Below are positions 40,137-48,707 of a stretch of DNA of 64,000 nt, piece by piece (the first letter of the stretch is position 1; each line of letters opens with the position of its first letter). The DNA lies in contig NZ_BLKZ01000001.1 of NCBI RefSeq assembly GCF_010723575.1, forward strand, positions 2,976,001-3,040,000. The letters run 5' to 3'. This stretch comes from Mycobacterium bourgelatii (GTDB lineage Bacteria > Actinomycetota > Actinomycetes > Mycobacteriales > Mycobacteriaceae). A program made the position numbers and the translations under genes. The notes below the pieces were generated by a model. The model saw nothing but the letters and a program-made list of their open reading frames with translations, was not told where the DNA came from and did no database searches.

Positions 40137-42056
40137 CTACTTGCCGGGAGGCAGCTGGCGGGGCCCCTCGGGCGCACGCAACTCGCGCGGCCCCTCGCGC
40201 TCCATAAGCGCCCGACGGCGCTCTTGTCCCGATGCGGAGAGGCCCGCCAGGTCGTGCGTGGGCGCCTCGTACAGCGACCGGTGCTCCGCATCGGCGCCGA
40301 GCCCCTCGTAGCTCGGCATGCCCGTGTCCGCGCGGGTGTCCCCGCGCGACGAAGCGACCCGATTCGCTTCCACCCGCGGGGCGGCGGTGGAGGCCTCGAC
40401 CGCGTGCCGGCCCGGACTCGGGCTGCCCGAGCCGTCCGAGCTCTCGGTGTTGACCGTCACCTTGCGCGTGCGCTTCAGCGAAAAAGCAATCTCCTCAACC
40501 TCTTCAAAGACTTGACGCGCGCTGCGCAGGGGCGCGGTGGTGTTGTCGATCACCCGTGCGACGAACGGCGGAACCAACGGTCGGATCCATCGGGCGGCGG
40601 CCTTGGTGGCGTCCGGAAGCGACGGGATCAGTGGGGCACGCTCCTCGTGTTGTGGCGCCACCGAGCCGCCGGTCTCGACGGGCGCGGGCAGGTTCGGCTC
40701 GAACTGCGCATGTTCCACCCGCTCGGCACGTGGCTGTGGCGCCCCGGTAGGTAGCTCGGCGATGGCTCGGCTGGCGGCCTCGGCTTCGGCGGCGATCGGC
40801 AAATACATGTCTTCCCTCCCTGACTCGCACCCTGAATCGAACCCTGACTCGAACCCCGACTCCAACGCTGGCTCGAAGGTACGTTCCGCCAAGGCGTGCA
40901 CCGGGGCGTCGAGCACTTCGGCGACCCGACGACGTTGCTGCTCGCGGTCGATTTCGGCCTGCGCCTCGATGGCCAGGCGGGTTTGGGTCAGTTGGTGCTC
41001 GGCCCACATGATTTCGGCTTCGCGGCGAACTTCGGCCCGTTTGATCGCGATCGCCGCGTCCGCCTCCAGCTCGGCGCGTTGCGCTGCCAGCTCGGCCCGC
41101 TCACGTTCGGCACGCGCGGCCGCATGTCGATCGTGGGTCGTCTCACCGCGCCAGAGCCGCAGGATCAACGGCAACAGGTACAGCAGAGCGAAGAACGCCA
41201 GCGTGATCATCCGCAACACCAGCGCGCCCGCGCTGGCCAGCGTCAGCTCGTTCATGGCGACCCAGCGCGCACCGAGGCCACCGCCGTCGTGCGCGATTGC
41301 CGCATCGCGTGCCGCAATGAGAGCTTGCTCGCTGTCAGCGACAGCAGCGTCCCGTTCCGGGGCCTGCCGGTCCCGGGCCGCCAGTGCCGCGTCCAATTCC
41401 CGCTGTGCGTCGGCCAGCAGCTCGTTCGACGACCGTGTTTCCGGCCCCTGACCGGGGATTCCGGTGATCCGGGTCTGCGGGCACGCGGGGGTTGGGTTGT
41501 ATTCGCAGCGGGCGACGATCAGCGCCTTGTCTACCTGGGTGCGCGCCTGTTCGACAGTGTTGTCCAGGGCCGCGCGTGCATCCCGAGCCTGTTGCAGGGT
41601 TGTTGCCGCGTGAACGACGGCTGGTACGGAGTCGGCGGCACGTAACGACTGCTCCTGCAGTCGGCGATCGATCGAACCGGAAAACATCACCACCGCCGCA
41701 AGCTCGCCGACTATCACCCCGACGGCGATCGCGACGGCACCGCGGCCCGCGACGCCCAGCCGACCCCGAATGGGGCCGCTGACCGTACCGCGGATCACCG
41801 CACCGACCAGCAAGCCGAAGACCAGGCCAGCCGCCAGCACGGACCACCACGGCAAGCTCGCGGACTCGTTCACCGCCAATGCGGCGACCAGGCATGCCAG
41901 CACGGCGCCAAGCGCGACAACCGCGCCGGCGACGGCATGCGTGGAACGTTCATGGGGTTCGCCGAGCTCGCGCCATTGCCCGCCGCCGAACCAGGTGAAC
42001 AGCCCGCCGAGTCGTGCTGCGGCCGAGCGCTGCTCGAGAATTTCGTGGGCGCTCAT
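40137..42056 (-). CDS. DUF4407-type membrane protein with coiled coil (Rv1779c-like)
   Basis: A 639-residue protein. Three or four membrane helices lie in the first ~125 residues ('VVALGAVLACLVAALAV', 'VLAAGLVFGLLVGAVI', 'AIAVGVIVGELAAVVMF'), followed by a helical extracytoplasmic segment with Cys183 and Cys191 (near 'CEYNPTPACPQT'). One more helix is at ~280-300 ('ITLAFFALLYLLPLIL'), then a long charged coiled coil (~310-380). The C-terminal third is disordered and charged, and includes a short 'ESGFESGFDSGCESG' repeat. This is the DUF4407 layout, and the position matches Rv1779c by memory. The function is unknown. Confidence 0.82.
   Translation of the reverse strand: MSAHEILEQRSAAARLGGLFTWFGGGQWRELGEPHERSTHAVAGAVVALGAVLACLVAALAVNESASLPWWSVLAAGLVFGLLVGAVIRGTVSGPIRGRLGVAGRGAVAIAVGVIVGELAAVVMFSGSIDRRLQEQSLRAADSVPAVVHAATTLQQARDARAALDNTVEQARTQVDKALIVARCEYNPTPACPQTRITGIPGQGPETRSSNELLADAQRELDAALAARDRQAPERDAAVADSEQALIAARDAAIAHDGGGLGARWVAMNELTLASAGALVLRMITLAFFALLYLLPLILRLWRGETTHDRHAAARAERERAELAAQRAELEADAAIAIKRAEVRREAEIMWAEHQLTQTRLAIEAQAEIDREQQRRRVAEVLDAPVHALAERTFEPALESGFESGFDSGCESGREDMYLPIAAEAEAASRAIAELPTGAPQPRAERVEHAQFEPNLPAPVETGGSVAPQHEERAPLIPSLPDATKAAARWIRPLVPPFVARVIDNTTAPLRSARQVFEEVEEIAFSLKRTRKVTVNTESSDGSGSPSPGRHAVEASTAAPRVEANRVASSRGDTRADTGMPSYEGLGADAEHRSLYEAPTHDLAGLSASGQERRRALMEREGPRELRAPEGPRQLPPGK
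40813..40880 (-). repeat. Coding 12-base tandem repeat in the DUF4407 gene
   Basis: Imperfect 12-base units of the TCGAACCCTGAC type (plus-strand sense) encode 'ESGFESGFDSGCESG'. The repeat lies in the disordered C-terminal region and is likely to vary in copy number. Confidence 0.6.
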
Positions 42057-42227
42057 CAGACTTCAAACACCTCCAAGTACTCCAGCGTGGCAGGCCCCAG
42101 CACGACACACCGAATTTCAGCGGCACCTTGTGGTGTTGTTCACAAACCGTTCCGGCATGGTGCACGTCACACTGAACCGCAAAATCCCAGCGACGCGGGG
42201 GGATCAGCAACCCTTCGGACGGGTGGC

Positions 42228-42818
42228 ATGAGACGGTATATGCCTATGCAAAATCTCGACCACATCAGCTACGAAGACTTCGGCCGCAGGTTCTTCGAGC
42301 ACGCCGTGACACCTGACCGCGTGGCCGCCGGATTCGGCGGCATCGCCGGCAGCGAGTTCGAGATGGAGCCGATCGCGCAGGGACCTGGCGGCATCGCCAA
42401 GGTCAGCGCCAAGGTCAAGGTGCACGACCCGCGGGTCACGCGGAAGCTCGGCGAACTGATCACCTTCGTCATTCACATCCCGTTGACCATCGACCTCTTG
42501 CTGGACCTGCGACTGGACAAGCAACACTTTGTGGTCGCCGGCGATATCGCGTTGCGCGCGACCGCGCGCGCCGCCGAGCCCCTGCTGCTGATTGTCGACG
42601 TCGCCAAACCACGGCCTTCCGACATCACGGTCAATGTGTCGTCGAAGTCGCTGCGCGGCGAGGTATTGCGCATCCTGGCCGGCGTAGACGGTGAGATCCG
42701 GCGCTTTATCGCCCAATACGTCGCGAAGGAAGTCGACGCACCGGAATCGCAGTCGGCCATGGTCATCGATATCGCGAGCAAAATCGACGACGGTTACAGC
42801 GGTCCTGGCGATTCCTGA
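42228..42818 (+). CDS. Conserved hypothetical protein (Rv1780-like)
   Basis: A ~196-residue protein. Possible starts are ATG 42228, 42240 and 42246; none has a strong ribosome site, and the family-like sequence begins at 'MQNLDHISYEDFGRRFFEHAV' (42246). It has no membrane helix. A long amphipathic beta region ('FVIHIPLTIDLLLDLRLDKQHFVVAGDIALRATA') suggests a lipid-binding or START-like cavity, followed by a C-terminal helix 'VDGEIRRFIAQYVAKEVDA'. M. tuberculosis Rv1780 (about 187 residues, by memory) sits at this position. The function is unknown. Confidence 0.75.
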   Translation: MRRYMPMQNLDHISYEDFGRRFFEHAVTPDRVAAGFGGIAGSEFEMEPIAQGPGGIAKVSAKVKVHDPRVTRKLGELITFVIHIPLTIDLLLDLRLDKQHFVVAGDIALRATARAAEPLLLIVDVAKPRPSDITVNVSSKSLRGEVLRILAGVDGEIRRFIAQYVAKEVDAPESQSAMVIDIASKIDDGYSGPGDS

Positions 42819-42917
42819 CGATCGCACCGGGTTAGGCCGGCTTCGGCCGGTTTATCGCGCCGCGGCGCCCGGGTATCTAACTCCAACGGCTCAGCGTCAG
42901 AGGAGTGAATGCAACGC

Positions 42918-43346
42918 ATGGCAAAGGTAGAGGTTTCGACAACATCCGAAGTGGATCCGATGGCCGCATGGAAGCTGGCCTCTGACCTGGAGCGGTTTGA
43001 CGAGTGGATGACGATCTTCAGCGGCTGGCGTGGCCCGATTCCGTCGACGATCGAAGAAGGCACGTGTGTGTCTTCATGCATCAAGGTGAAGGGGTTCCGC
43101 AACATCATCCACTGGGAGGTCACCCACTACGACGAGCCGAAAAGGATCGAGTTGAAGGGGCGCGGCCGCGGCGGGGTCCGCATCGACCTGGCCATGGCCG
43201 TCACCGACAACGACCCGGGATCGACGTTCCATCTCACCGCCGATCTGAAAGGCGGTCTGCTCAGTGGGCCAGTAGGCAAACTCGTCGCGCGCGTGTTGCG
43301 GTCCGATGTGCGTGAGTCGGTCGAGAATCTCGCCGCGTTGCACTAA
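42918..43346 (+). CDS. SRPBCC-family protein (Rv0910-like)
   Basis: A 142-residue START/SRPBCC fold protein. It begins 'MAKVEVSTTSEVDPMAAWKLASDLERFDEWM' and has 'IKVKGFRNIIHWEVTHYDEPKRIELKGRGRGGVRIDLAM', closely resembling M. tuberculosis Rv0910 (144 residues), which has been reported as the toxin of the Rv0909-Rv0910 module. No small antitoxin gene is adjacent here, so a toxin role is doubtful; ligand binding is the safer call. ATG 42909 is an alternative start three codons earlier; the AGGAG site at 42901 is awkwardly placed for both, and I follow family similarity. Confidence 0.8.
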   Translation: MAKVEVSTTSEVDPMAAWKLASDLERFDEWMTIFSGWRGPIPSTIEEGTCVSSCIKVKGFRNIIHWEVTHYDEPKRIELKGRGRGGVRIDLAMAVTDNDPGSTFHLTADLKGGLLSGPVGKLVARVLRSDVRESVENLAALH

Positions 43347-43364
43347 GCGGCGCGGCGGAACCGA

Positions 43365-43673
43365 CTAAGACACCCAGCTCGCACGCTGCGCGAGTTCGGT
43401 CATCAGCCTCTCCCGTTCGGCGTCGCGTATTCGCCTGCGTTCCAGCAGAAGCCAGGCCAGCCCACCGGCGAACACGAGGAAGCCCCCGATACCGGCGGCG
43501 ATGCCGACACCGACCTGGCCGAGGGCGAAATTGGCCAGGCTGACGACAAATGCGAGTACCGCACCTACGACCGCAACCAGTCCGGGCGCGCGTTGGGCTT
43601 CTACTAGCGAATCAGCCTTCGGCTCGTCCGCATACGGGCGTGGCTCGATAACGTTCCGAGAGATTCCCCCCAC
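43365..43673 (-). CDS. UsfY-like two-helix membrane protein
   Basis: From GTG 43673, preceded by a strong GAGGAG site at ideal spacing, this is a 102-residue protein. Two membrane helices ('APGLVAVVGAVLAFVVSLANFAL' and 'GIAAGIGGFLVFAGGLAWLLL') are followed by a basic/acidic tail 'ERRRIRDAERERLM'. The layout and the 'GLAWLxxExRRIR' end resemble UsfY, the small protein encoded upstream of rsbW-sigF in mycobacteria. A SigF-type promoter lies directly upstream (43709-43735), which supports membership of the SigF stress regulon. A longer frame from 43736 would start inside the promoter and is rejected. Confidence 0.75.
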   Translation of the reverse strand: MGGISRNVIEPRPYADEPKADSLVEAQRAPGLVAVVGAVLAFVVSLANFALGQVGVGIAAGIGGFLVFAGGLAWLLLERRRIRDAERERLMTELAQRASWVS

Positions 43674-43708
43674 GAGTGTCTCCTCAATCGACGATCGATT
43701 CGCGCCAT

Positions 43709-43735
43709 GTACCCAAATCGTCGACGGGTCAAACA
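43709..43735 (-). promoter_or_regulatory. SigF-type promoter
   Basis: On the minus strand the sequence reads TGTTT-N16-GGGTAC, close to the mycobacterial SigF consensus GGTTT-N15-17-GGGTAT. The -10 element ends about 36 bases before the GTG start at 43673. The downstream gene encodes a UsfY-like protein, a class known to be SigF dependent, so motif and target agree. Confidence 0.65.
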
Positions 43736-43751
43736 CCCGGTTTGGAGGTCC

Positions 43752-45533
43752 CTAGAGCGTCTGGTGCCGGCCGAAGAACTTATGGTCCTCGCTGTAGCCG
43801 CCGTAACCGCTGCCGATCTCGGAGTAGTGCGCGATGAACTCGATGCCCTTGATCCACTTCACCTGCTTGAACCCATGCTGCAGCTCATTGCGTAACCGCA
43901 GCGGCCGTCCGTGCAGGTAGGGGAGCGGCTGGTCGTTCATGTTGTAGGCCAGCATGCTCATGTGGTGACCCATCTGCTCGATGGGATGGGCGTTGTAATA
44001 GATGCCGCCCGTGGCCCCCTCACCCATTGAGTAGAAGACGACCCATTTGGCCTCGGGCAGCGGCTTGACGATGTCCATGATCGTCTGCATCGAAACTCCG
44101 CCCCACTTTGCGACTCCCGACCACGCCTGGATGCAGAAGTGCTGCGTGATCTGGTCGTGGTAGGGCAGCGCTTTCAGGTCCTCGAGCGAGAACGCCTTGG
44201 GGTTTTCGACCAATCCGTAGACACGCAGCCGCCAGTCCCTGAAGTCATTCTTCTCCAGCTCCTTGTACTCGACGGTCTCCGGCAACCGACCATTGCGCCA
44301 GTGGTAGGGCGAAATGTCTTTTTCGGTGAACGCGCCCGGTTTGGGGTTGAGGCGTTCCAACACTCGCTGGAAAGGACCTACGAGCGCGTAGCCCACCCGT
44401 TGCACCACCCGCGGGTGTCGAATGGTGAATGGAGTGGCCGCCACCCAGCCAACGGCCACCACCACCATCGCGACGCTGAAAACCGCGAATCCCACCCAGC
44501 TGTTGTCGTCGCGCGCGGCGAACATGTGGTTGAGATTGCGCAGGGCGCCCGTCGCGAAAACCATTGTGACGTGGACGAGAATGAAGAACAGGAAGTACAC
44601 CAGCACCAGGAAGTGCAGTGAACGCGCGTGCTGGATGCTCAGTCGCTTGCTGAGCCAGTGCACCCGTTGCGACAACGCCGGCGACATGCCGAGCCCGGTG
44701 ATCAGCGCGGCCGGCGCAGCGATGAAAACCGTTGTGAAGTAAGTCAGCAACTGCAGCCCGTTGTAAGCCACCCATCCGTTGTCCGTGGGCCAGTCCAGTG
44801 ACAGGTACTGAATCGCGACGGACGCGGCGTGCGGAAAGACGTCCCAACTCGTCGGCACGAGGTGCCGCCACTGGCCGGTGGCGAACAGCAATACGTAGAA
44901 GACCGCGCCGTTGAGCAACCACAGGACGTCGATGCCAAGGTGCCACCACCGCGCGAGTCCGATCGAGTGACGGAAGCCGGGCAGGCCGAATTGCGGTGGC
45001 AAGGCGACGGTGTCGGAGTTCGCGGTCCACAGTGGGTCGTCCGGCACGGGTGGCCCAACCCGTAGCCACTCGTCCTTACCGGGGGTGGCATTGCGGCTGA
45101 AATACAGCCGGGGGTGGTCACAGAGGATCTGAATTCCAGACCGAATGATGAACATCATCATGAAGAGGTTGAAAAAGTGCGTCCACCCGATCCAGGCGGG
45201 ACGGCCGGCGATGCCGGACTGCTCATTGGTGCCGGGGTATCGCTCGATGAACGACTGCACGGCCGGCATGTTGTGCAGGCCTTTGCCGATCGCCACACCG
45301 GCGACGAGCAGCGCAAAACCGATCGGGATCAGCCACAGCAGGTTGAACCACTTGTCGCGCCCCACCCGCAGCTTGGGCGCCGTGGCCCGGCGGGTCAGGT
45401 CGAACCCACCGCCGTACGTCTCGACGTCGACGACATCCTCGGCCTCGTGGACCTCACTCGCGTAGTCCACTCCCAACTGCCGCTCGGGTGCGGCTTTTCC
45501 ATGACGGGACGGCGCCTCGATCTGCTCAGTCAT
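43752..45533 (-). CDS. Membrane-anchored molybdopterin-dependent oxidoreductase
   Basis: A 593-residue fusion from ATG 45533 (MTEQIEAPSR, GAGGGG site). The N-terminal ~400 residues hold five or six membrane helices with His residues suited to haem b ('GWTHFFNLFMMMFIIRSG', 'LHFLVLVYFLFFILVHVTM'), resembling a cytochrome b561/formate-dehydrogenase gamma unit. The last ~200 residues form a sulfite-oxidase-type molybdopterin domain with the pterin-binding Cys in 'QITQHFCIQAWSGVAKWGGV' and the end 'GRPLRLRNELQHGFKQVKWIKGIEF'. It likely oxidises or reduces a small substrate in the membrane and passes electrons through haem. An upstream frame from 45671 is not family-like. Confidence 0.88.
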   Translation of the reverse strand: MTEQIEAPSRHGKAAPERQLGVDYASEVHEAEDVVDVETYGGGFDLTRRATAPKLRVGRDKWFNLLWLIPIGFALLVAGVAIGKGLHNMPAVQSFIERYPGTNEQSGIAGRPAWIGWTHFFNLFMMMFIIRSGIQILCDHPRLYFSRNATPGKDEWLRVGPPVPDDPLWTANSDTVALPPQFGLPGFRHSIGLARWWHLGIDVLWLLNGAVFYVLLFATGQWRHLVPTSWDVFPHAASVAIQYLSLDWPTDNGWVAYNGLQLLTYFTTVFIAAPAALITGLGMSPALSQRVHWLSKRLSIQHARSLHFLVLVYFLFFILVHVTMVFATGALRNLNHMFAARDDNSWVGFAVFSVAMVVVAVGWVAATPFTIRHPRVVQRVGYALVGPFQRVLERLNPKPGAFTEKDISPYHWRNGRLPETVEYKELEKNDFRDWRLRVYGLVENPKAFSLEDLKALPYHDQITQHFCIQAWSGVAKWGGVSMQTIMDIVKPLPEAKWVVFYSMGEGATGGIYYNAHPIEQMGHHMSMLAYNMNDQPLPYLHGRPLRLRNELQHGFKQVKWIKGIEFIAHYSEIGSGYGGYSEDHKFFGRHQTL

Positions 45534-45722
45534 TCGATGCCCCTCATTGCGGCTGGTCTCCTTACGCTCACCTTGAGCAAAAATACACGAAGACGCTTGT
45601 AAAAACTCAAAAGCACGCCACGAAGGGCAACGACGAGCACGTACGAAAGTCAGATGCATCGCTGCTGGCAAACTCCGCTGAGCGTGAATTGCCTAGTTTA
45701 GGACGGCAATCGGGGATTTCGG

Positions 45723-46208
45723 CTACACCGGATCGCTCGGATCCGGTGGTCGCACCCTCCGCGCCGGTTGAGTCTCGATGGCGTTGATCGTCAATGCCCG
45801 GCGGCTGATCCGCCACCCGGCGTCGGTGAGCTCATAATCGTCGTCGTAGCGCAGGTGCCAGATCGCGTCGACCAATTCGCCCGCACGTTCACTCCAATGG
45901 TGCGCGATGCACGCTATCCGCCCTCGCGCGTGTGACCCGTCCGCCCGCGAACCTTGCTCATAGACTTCGCCGACGATCGCGTGCTCGGTACGCATCGTCT
46001 GGGCGACGGCGGCCACGGCCCGACCGATGGCCGCCAAGCCGCGGTGGGACTTGATCGGCTGCAACACGGCCGGCGGCTCGGGTAGCACGAGTTCAGCCGT
46101 AGCTGTGAAAAGCGCTGCGACGGAGTCGAATTGGCGATCATCAACGTACGCGGCATAGCGATGCACCACATCGCCGAGTTCGGCCCGAAGGGGTTGCGGG
46201 AGACTCAC
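45723..46208 (-). CDS. NTF2-like (SnoaL-type) protein
   Basis: This 161-residue protein starts at GTG 46208, only one base after the malQ stop, so it is translationally coupled to malQ. The fold signature is 'ELGDVVHRYAAYVDDRQFDSVAALFTATAELVLPEPP' followed by 'HAIVGEVYEQGSRADGSHARGRIACIAHHW' and 'IWHLRYDDDYELTDAGWRISRRAL'. These match the SnoaL_4/NTF2-like dehydratase or polyketide-cyclase-like family. The longer frame starting inside malQ (46295) is rejected. Enzymatic activity is unproven. Confidence 0.82.
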   Translation of the reverse strand: MSLPQPLRAELGDVVHRYAAYVDDRQFDSVAALFTATAELVLPEPPAVLQPIKSHRGLAAIGRAVAAVAQTMRTEHAIVGEVYEQGSRADGSHARGRIACIAHHWSERAGELVDAIWHLRYDDDYELTDAGWRISRRALTINAIETQPARRVRPPDPSDPV

Positions 46209-46209
46209 G

Positions 46210-48390
46210 TCAAACTCGCGGAGCCTCGGTTGCGGGGTCGATCTGAGCGCGCACCGCCTCGACCAACCTGGCCGCCCTGGCATCGGCGAACACATCCTCG
46301 AGCAGCATCCGCTTGCCGTCGGGACCGGTCAGCGGGACCCGCCAGTTCGGGTACTCGTCGGTGGTGCCGGGCTGATTTTGGGTCTGACGGTCGCCGACCG
46401 CGTCGGTGAGGGCAACGCCCAGCAGTCGCGACGGGGTCCTGCCCAGATAGCGGTAGAGGGCCAGGATCGTGTCCTCGGGGTCTTCTTGGCCCTCTTCAAG
46501 AAGCCCGACGCGGCGCAATTCGGCCAACCACGCCTCGCGTTCGGCCCTCGAGGCCTCTAGTTCGGCCTCGACCGGCCTCGCCAACAATCCCAACGATTCC
46601 CGCAGCCGGACATGGTCACCGGCCAGATATCCGGCGGTCGGCGGCAGATCGTGCGTGGTGACCGAGGACAAGCAGTATTCGCGCCAGCGCTCGGCAGGAA
46701 GCGGTCCGCCACCGTCGAGGTCGTGCTCGAACCAGAGGATCGACGTTCCCAGCAGGCCGCGTAGTAATAAGTAGTCGCGCACCCACGGTTCCACGGTGCC
46801 CAGATCCTCGCCGACGACGACGGCTCCGGCCCGGTGCGCCTCGAGCGCCACGATGCCGATCATCGCTTCGTGGTCGTAGCGCACGTAGGTGCCTTCGGTG
46901 GGCGGCGCGCCCTCGGGGATCCACCACAGCCGGAACAACCCGATGATGTGGTCGATCCGAACCCCGCCCGCGTGCCGCAGCACCGCCCGGATGAGCGCGC
47001 GGAACGGGCGATATTCCTGTTCCTCGAGTCGGTCCGGGCGCCAGGGCGGCTGCGACCAATCCTGTCCGAGCTGGTTGAACTCGTCCGGCGGCGCACCCGC
47101 CGTCACACCCAACGCCAGGGCATCCTGCAGGGCCCAGGAGTCGGCACCGGTGGGGTGGACGCCGACGGCGAGGTCGTGCATGATTCCCAGCGCCATTCCC
47201 GCGCGTAGCGCTTGCGACTGCGCCGCGGCAAGCTGCTCGTCGAGCTGCCATTGCAGCCAGCGGTGGAAATCGACCGCTTCCTTATTCTTAGAGACGAACT
47301 TGGCGACCCCTGGCGCGTCCGGGTGCCGCAGTGAGTTCGGCCATCGGTACCAGTCGCCGCCGTGCTCTTCGGCCAGCGCACACCAAGTGGCGAAGTCGTC
47401 CAATGCGCGCCCTTCCCGCGCACAGAAGGCGCGGTAGGCGAGCTCGCGCCCCGCGGTTCGCGGCACCCGATGGATGAGTTTCAACGCCGCGCGCTTGGCA
47501 GCCCACGCGGTGTCCCGGTCGATCGCCTCGTGGCGTCTGGTGTGACCTTGCACATCGTCGCGCAATTGCCGCACCCGGGCGCGCTTCGGCAGGTCAACGA
47601 TTTCCGGAATCCCCTCCACCCGTAGGTAGAGGGGATTGAAGAACCGACGCGACGTCGGCAGGTACGGCGAGGGCTCGATCGGTGTCGAGCCGCCTTTCCG
47701 ACTGGCCTGGGAGCCCGGAAGTGTTGCCGCGTGGAGGGGATTGACCAGCAGATAGTCGGCGCCGTGTTGCGAAGCCGACCACAGCGCCAGGTCCGCCAAA
47801 TCGGTGAGGTCGCCGATTCCCCAGGACTGTTTGGACCGAACGCTGTAGAGCTGGGCGGCCAACCCCCAGGCCCGCCGGGCACCGAGCTTGTCGGGCAACC
47901 CCACCCAGTCGGGCGTCACGATCAGGGCGGTGTCGGCCTCGTAATCGTTGGATCGCAGATGGATGCGGTGGTAGCCGAGCGGCAGATCGGTAGGCAGCAC
48001 AAAGCTGGCCTCACCGATCAACCTTCCGTCCAGATCGAACGGGGGAGTGAAGTTGTCGACCTGGACGATCCCGCCTCGTTGCGTGCCGTCCTCGAGACGT
48101 AACCACACATCGGCGGGGGCTCCGTGGGTCACGTGCACCCAGAACCGCGTCTGGACACCCGCGCGCCCCACGACGGCGGCCGGCAGCGACCGCGCCCAGT
48201 ACCCGCGCGCCTGTGCGGCCAGCGCCACATTGCGTTCCTCTTCGGTTGTCGCGGAAACGCCCAGAGCTGCAAGGACTGCCACGAGCGTCCGCTCGGAGAC
48301 GTGGACGTAGTGGCCCACCCAGTCCTGATATCCGGTGGCAATGCCGTACCGCCGCGCTAGTTCCACCAGCGAGGGTGCCAGCTCAGTCAT
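46210..48390 (-). CDS. malQ: 4-alpha-glucanotransferase (amylomaltase)
   Basis: A 726-residue GH77 enzyme that disproportionates alpha-1,4-glucans in maltose/glycogen metabolism. It has an extended N-terminal domain (about 150 residues) typical of actinobacterial MalQ. The catalytic core follows: 'WGIGDLTDLADLALWSASQHGADYLLVNPLHA', the nucleophile Asp in 'GGVRIDHIIGLFRLWWIPEG', the acid/base Glu in 'AVVVGEDLGTVEPWVRDYL' and the Asp in 'SVTTHDLPPTAGY'. The start ATG 48390 has an AAGGGG site. The position matches M. tuberculosis Rv1781c, immediately left of ESX-5. It is divergent from eccB5. Confidence 0.95.
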   Translation of the reverse strand: MTELAPSLVELARRYGIATGYQDWVGHYVHVSERTLVAVLAALGVSATTEEERNVALAAQARGYWARSLPAAVVGRAGVQTRFWVHVTHGAPADVWLRLEDGTQRGGIVQVDNFTPPFDLDGRLIGEASFVLPTDLPLGYHRIHLRSNDYEADTALIVTPDWVGLPDKLGARRAWGLAAQLYSVRSKQSWGIGDLTDLADLALWSASQHGADYLLVNPLHAATLPGSQASRKGGSTPIEPSPYLPTSRRFFNPLYLRVEGIPEIVDLPKRARVRQLRDDVQGHTRRHEAIDRDTAWAAKRAALKLIHRVPRTAGRELAYRAFCAREGRALDDFATWCALAEEHGGDWYRWPNSLRHPDAPGVAKFVSKNKEAVDFHRWLQWQLDEQLAAAQSQALRAGMALGIMHDLAVGVHPTGADSWALQDALALGVTAGAPPDEFNQLGQDWSQPPWRPDRLEEQEYRPFRALIRAVLRHAGGVRIDHIIGLFRLWWIPEGAPPTEGTYVRYDHEAMIGIVALEAHRAGAVVVGEDLGTVEPWVRDYLLLRGLLGTSILWFEHDLDGGGPLPAERWREYCLSSVTTHDLPPTAGYLAGDHVRLRESLGLLARPVEAELEASRAEREAWLAELRRVGLLEEGQEDPEDTILALYRYLGRTPSRLLGVALTDAVGDRQTQNQPGTTDEYPNWRVPLTGPDGKRMLLEDVFADARAARLVEAVRAQIDPATEAPRV

Positions 48391-48707
48391 GTGCCCCTTC
48401 TTGCGTCCAACACCCACCGGAATACTCGTACGACCCCGGCGGCGCGAACCGCGTCGTATCATTTCTTAGCAGGTCAGCAGCGTGCACACCGAAGTGAACG
48501 GTTCGACAGGCCGATTCGGCCATTCGTAGCTACCATGCCCTGTGACGACACATTGAAATACTCGGGGGATCCCGCGCACCCTGCGCTGCGTGGCAAGGTC
48601 CGCGCGGGTGCCTTACGGTTATCGATGTGATTGGCCTCGCTAACCCGAGGGCCAAGCGTGCAGGTCAATATTTCAGGCGTTCGGAGTAGACCGGAAGGTG
48701 ATCTAAC
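48391..48707. other. Divergent promoter region malQ / eccB5
   Basis: This 317-base gap holds the promoters of malQ (leftward) and of the ESX-5 machinery operon (rightward). A GGCCTCG-N5-CGAGGGCC near-palindrome lies at about 48633-48654, and an A/T-richer patch (TCAATATTTCAGG, 48665-48677) precedes the eccB5 GTG start by about 30 bases and may contain the -10 element. I see no gene here. Confidence 0.4.

Noticed and set aside
41937..42227. An N-terminal extension of the Rv1780-like gene overlapping the DUF4407 gene
   Set aside because: The extension reads the complement of the neighbouring gene's start and has no family-like sequence; starts at 42228-42246 are preferred.
43674..43736. A longer UsfY-like protein starting at 43736
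   Set aside because: It would begin inside or upstream of the SigF -35/-10 region; GTG 43673 has the ribosome site.
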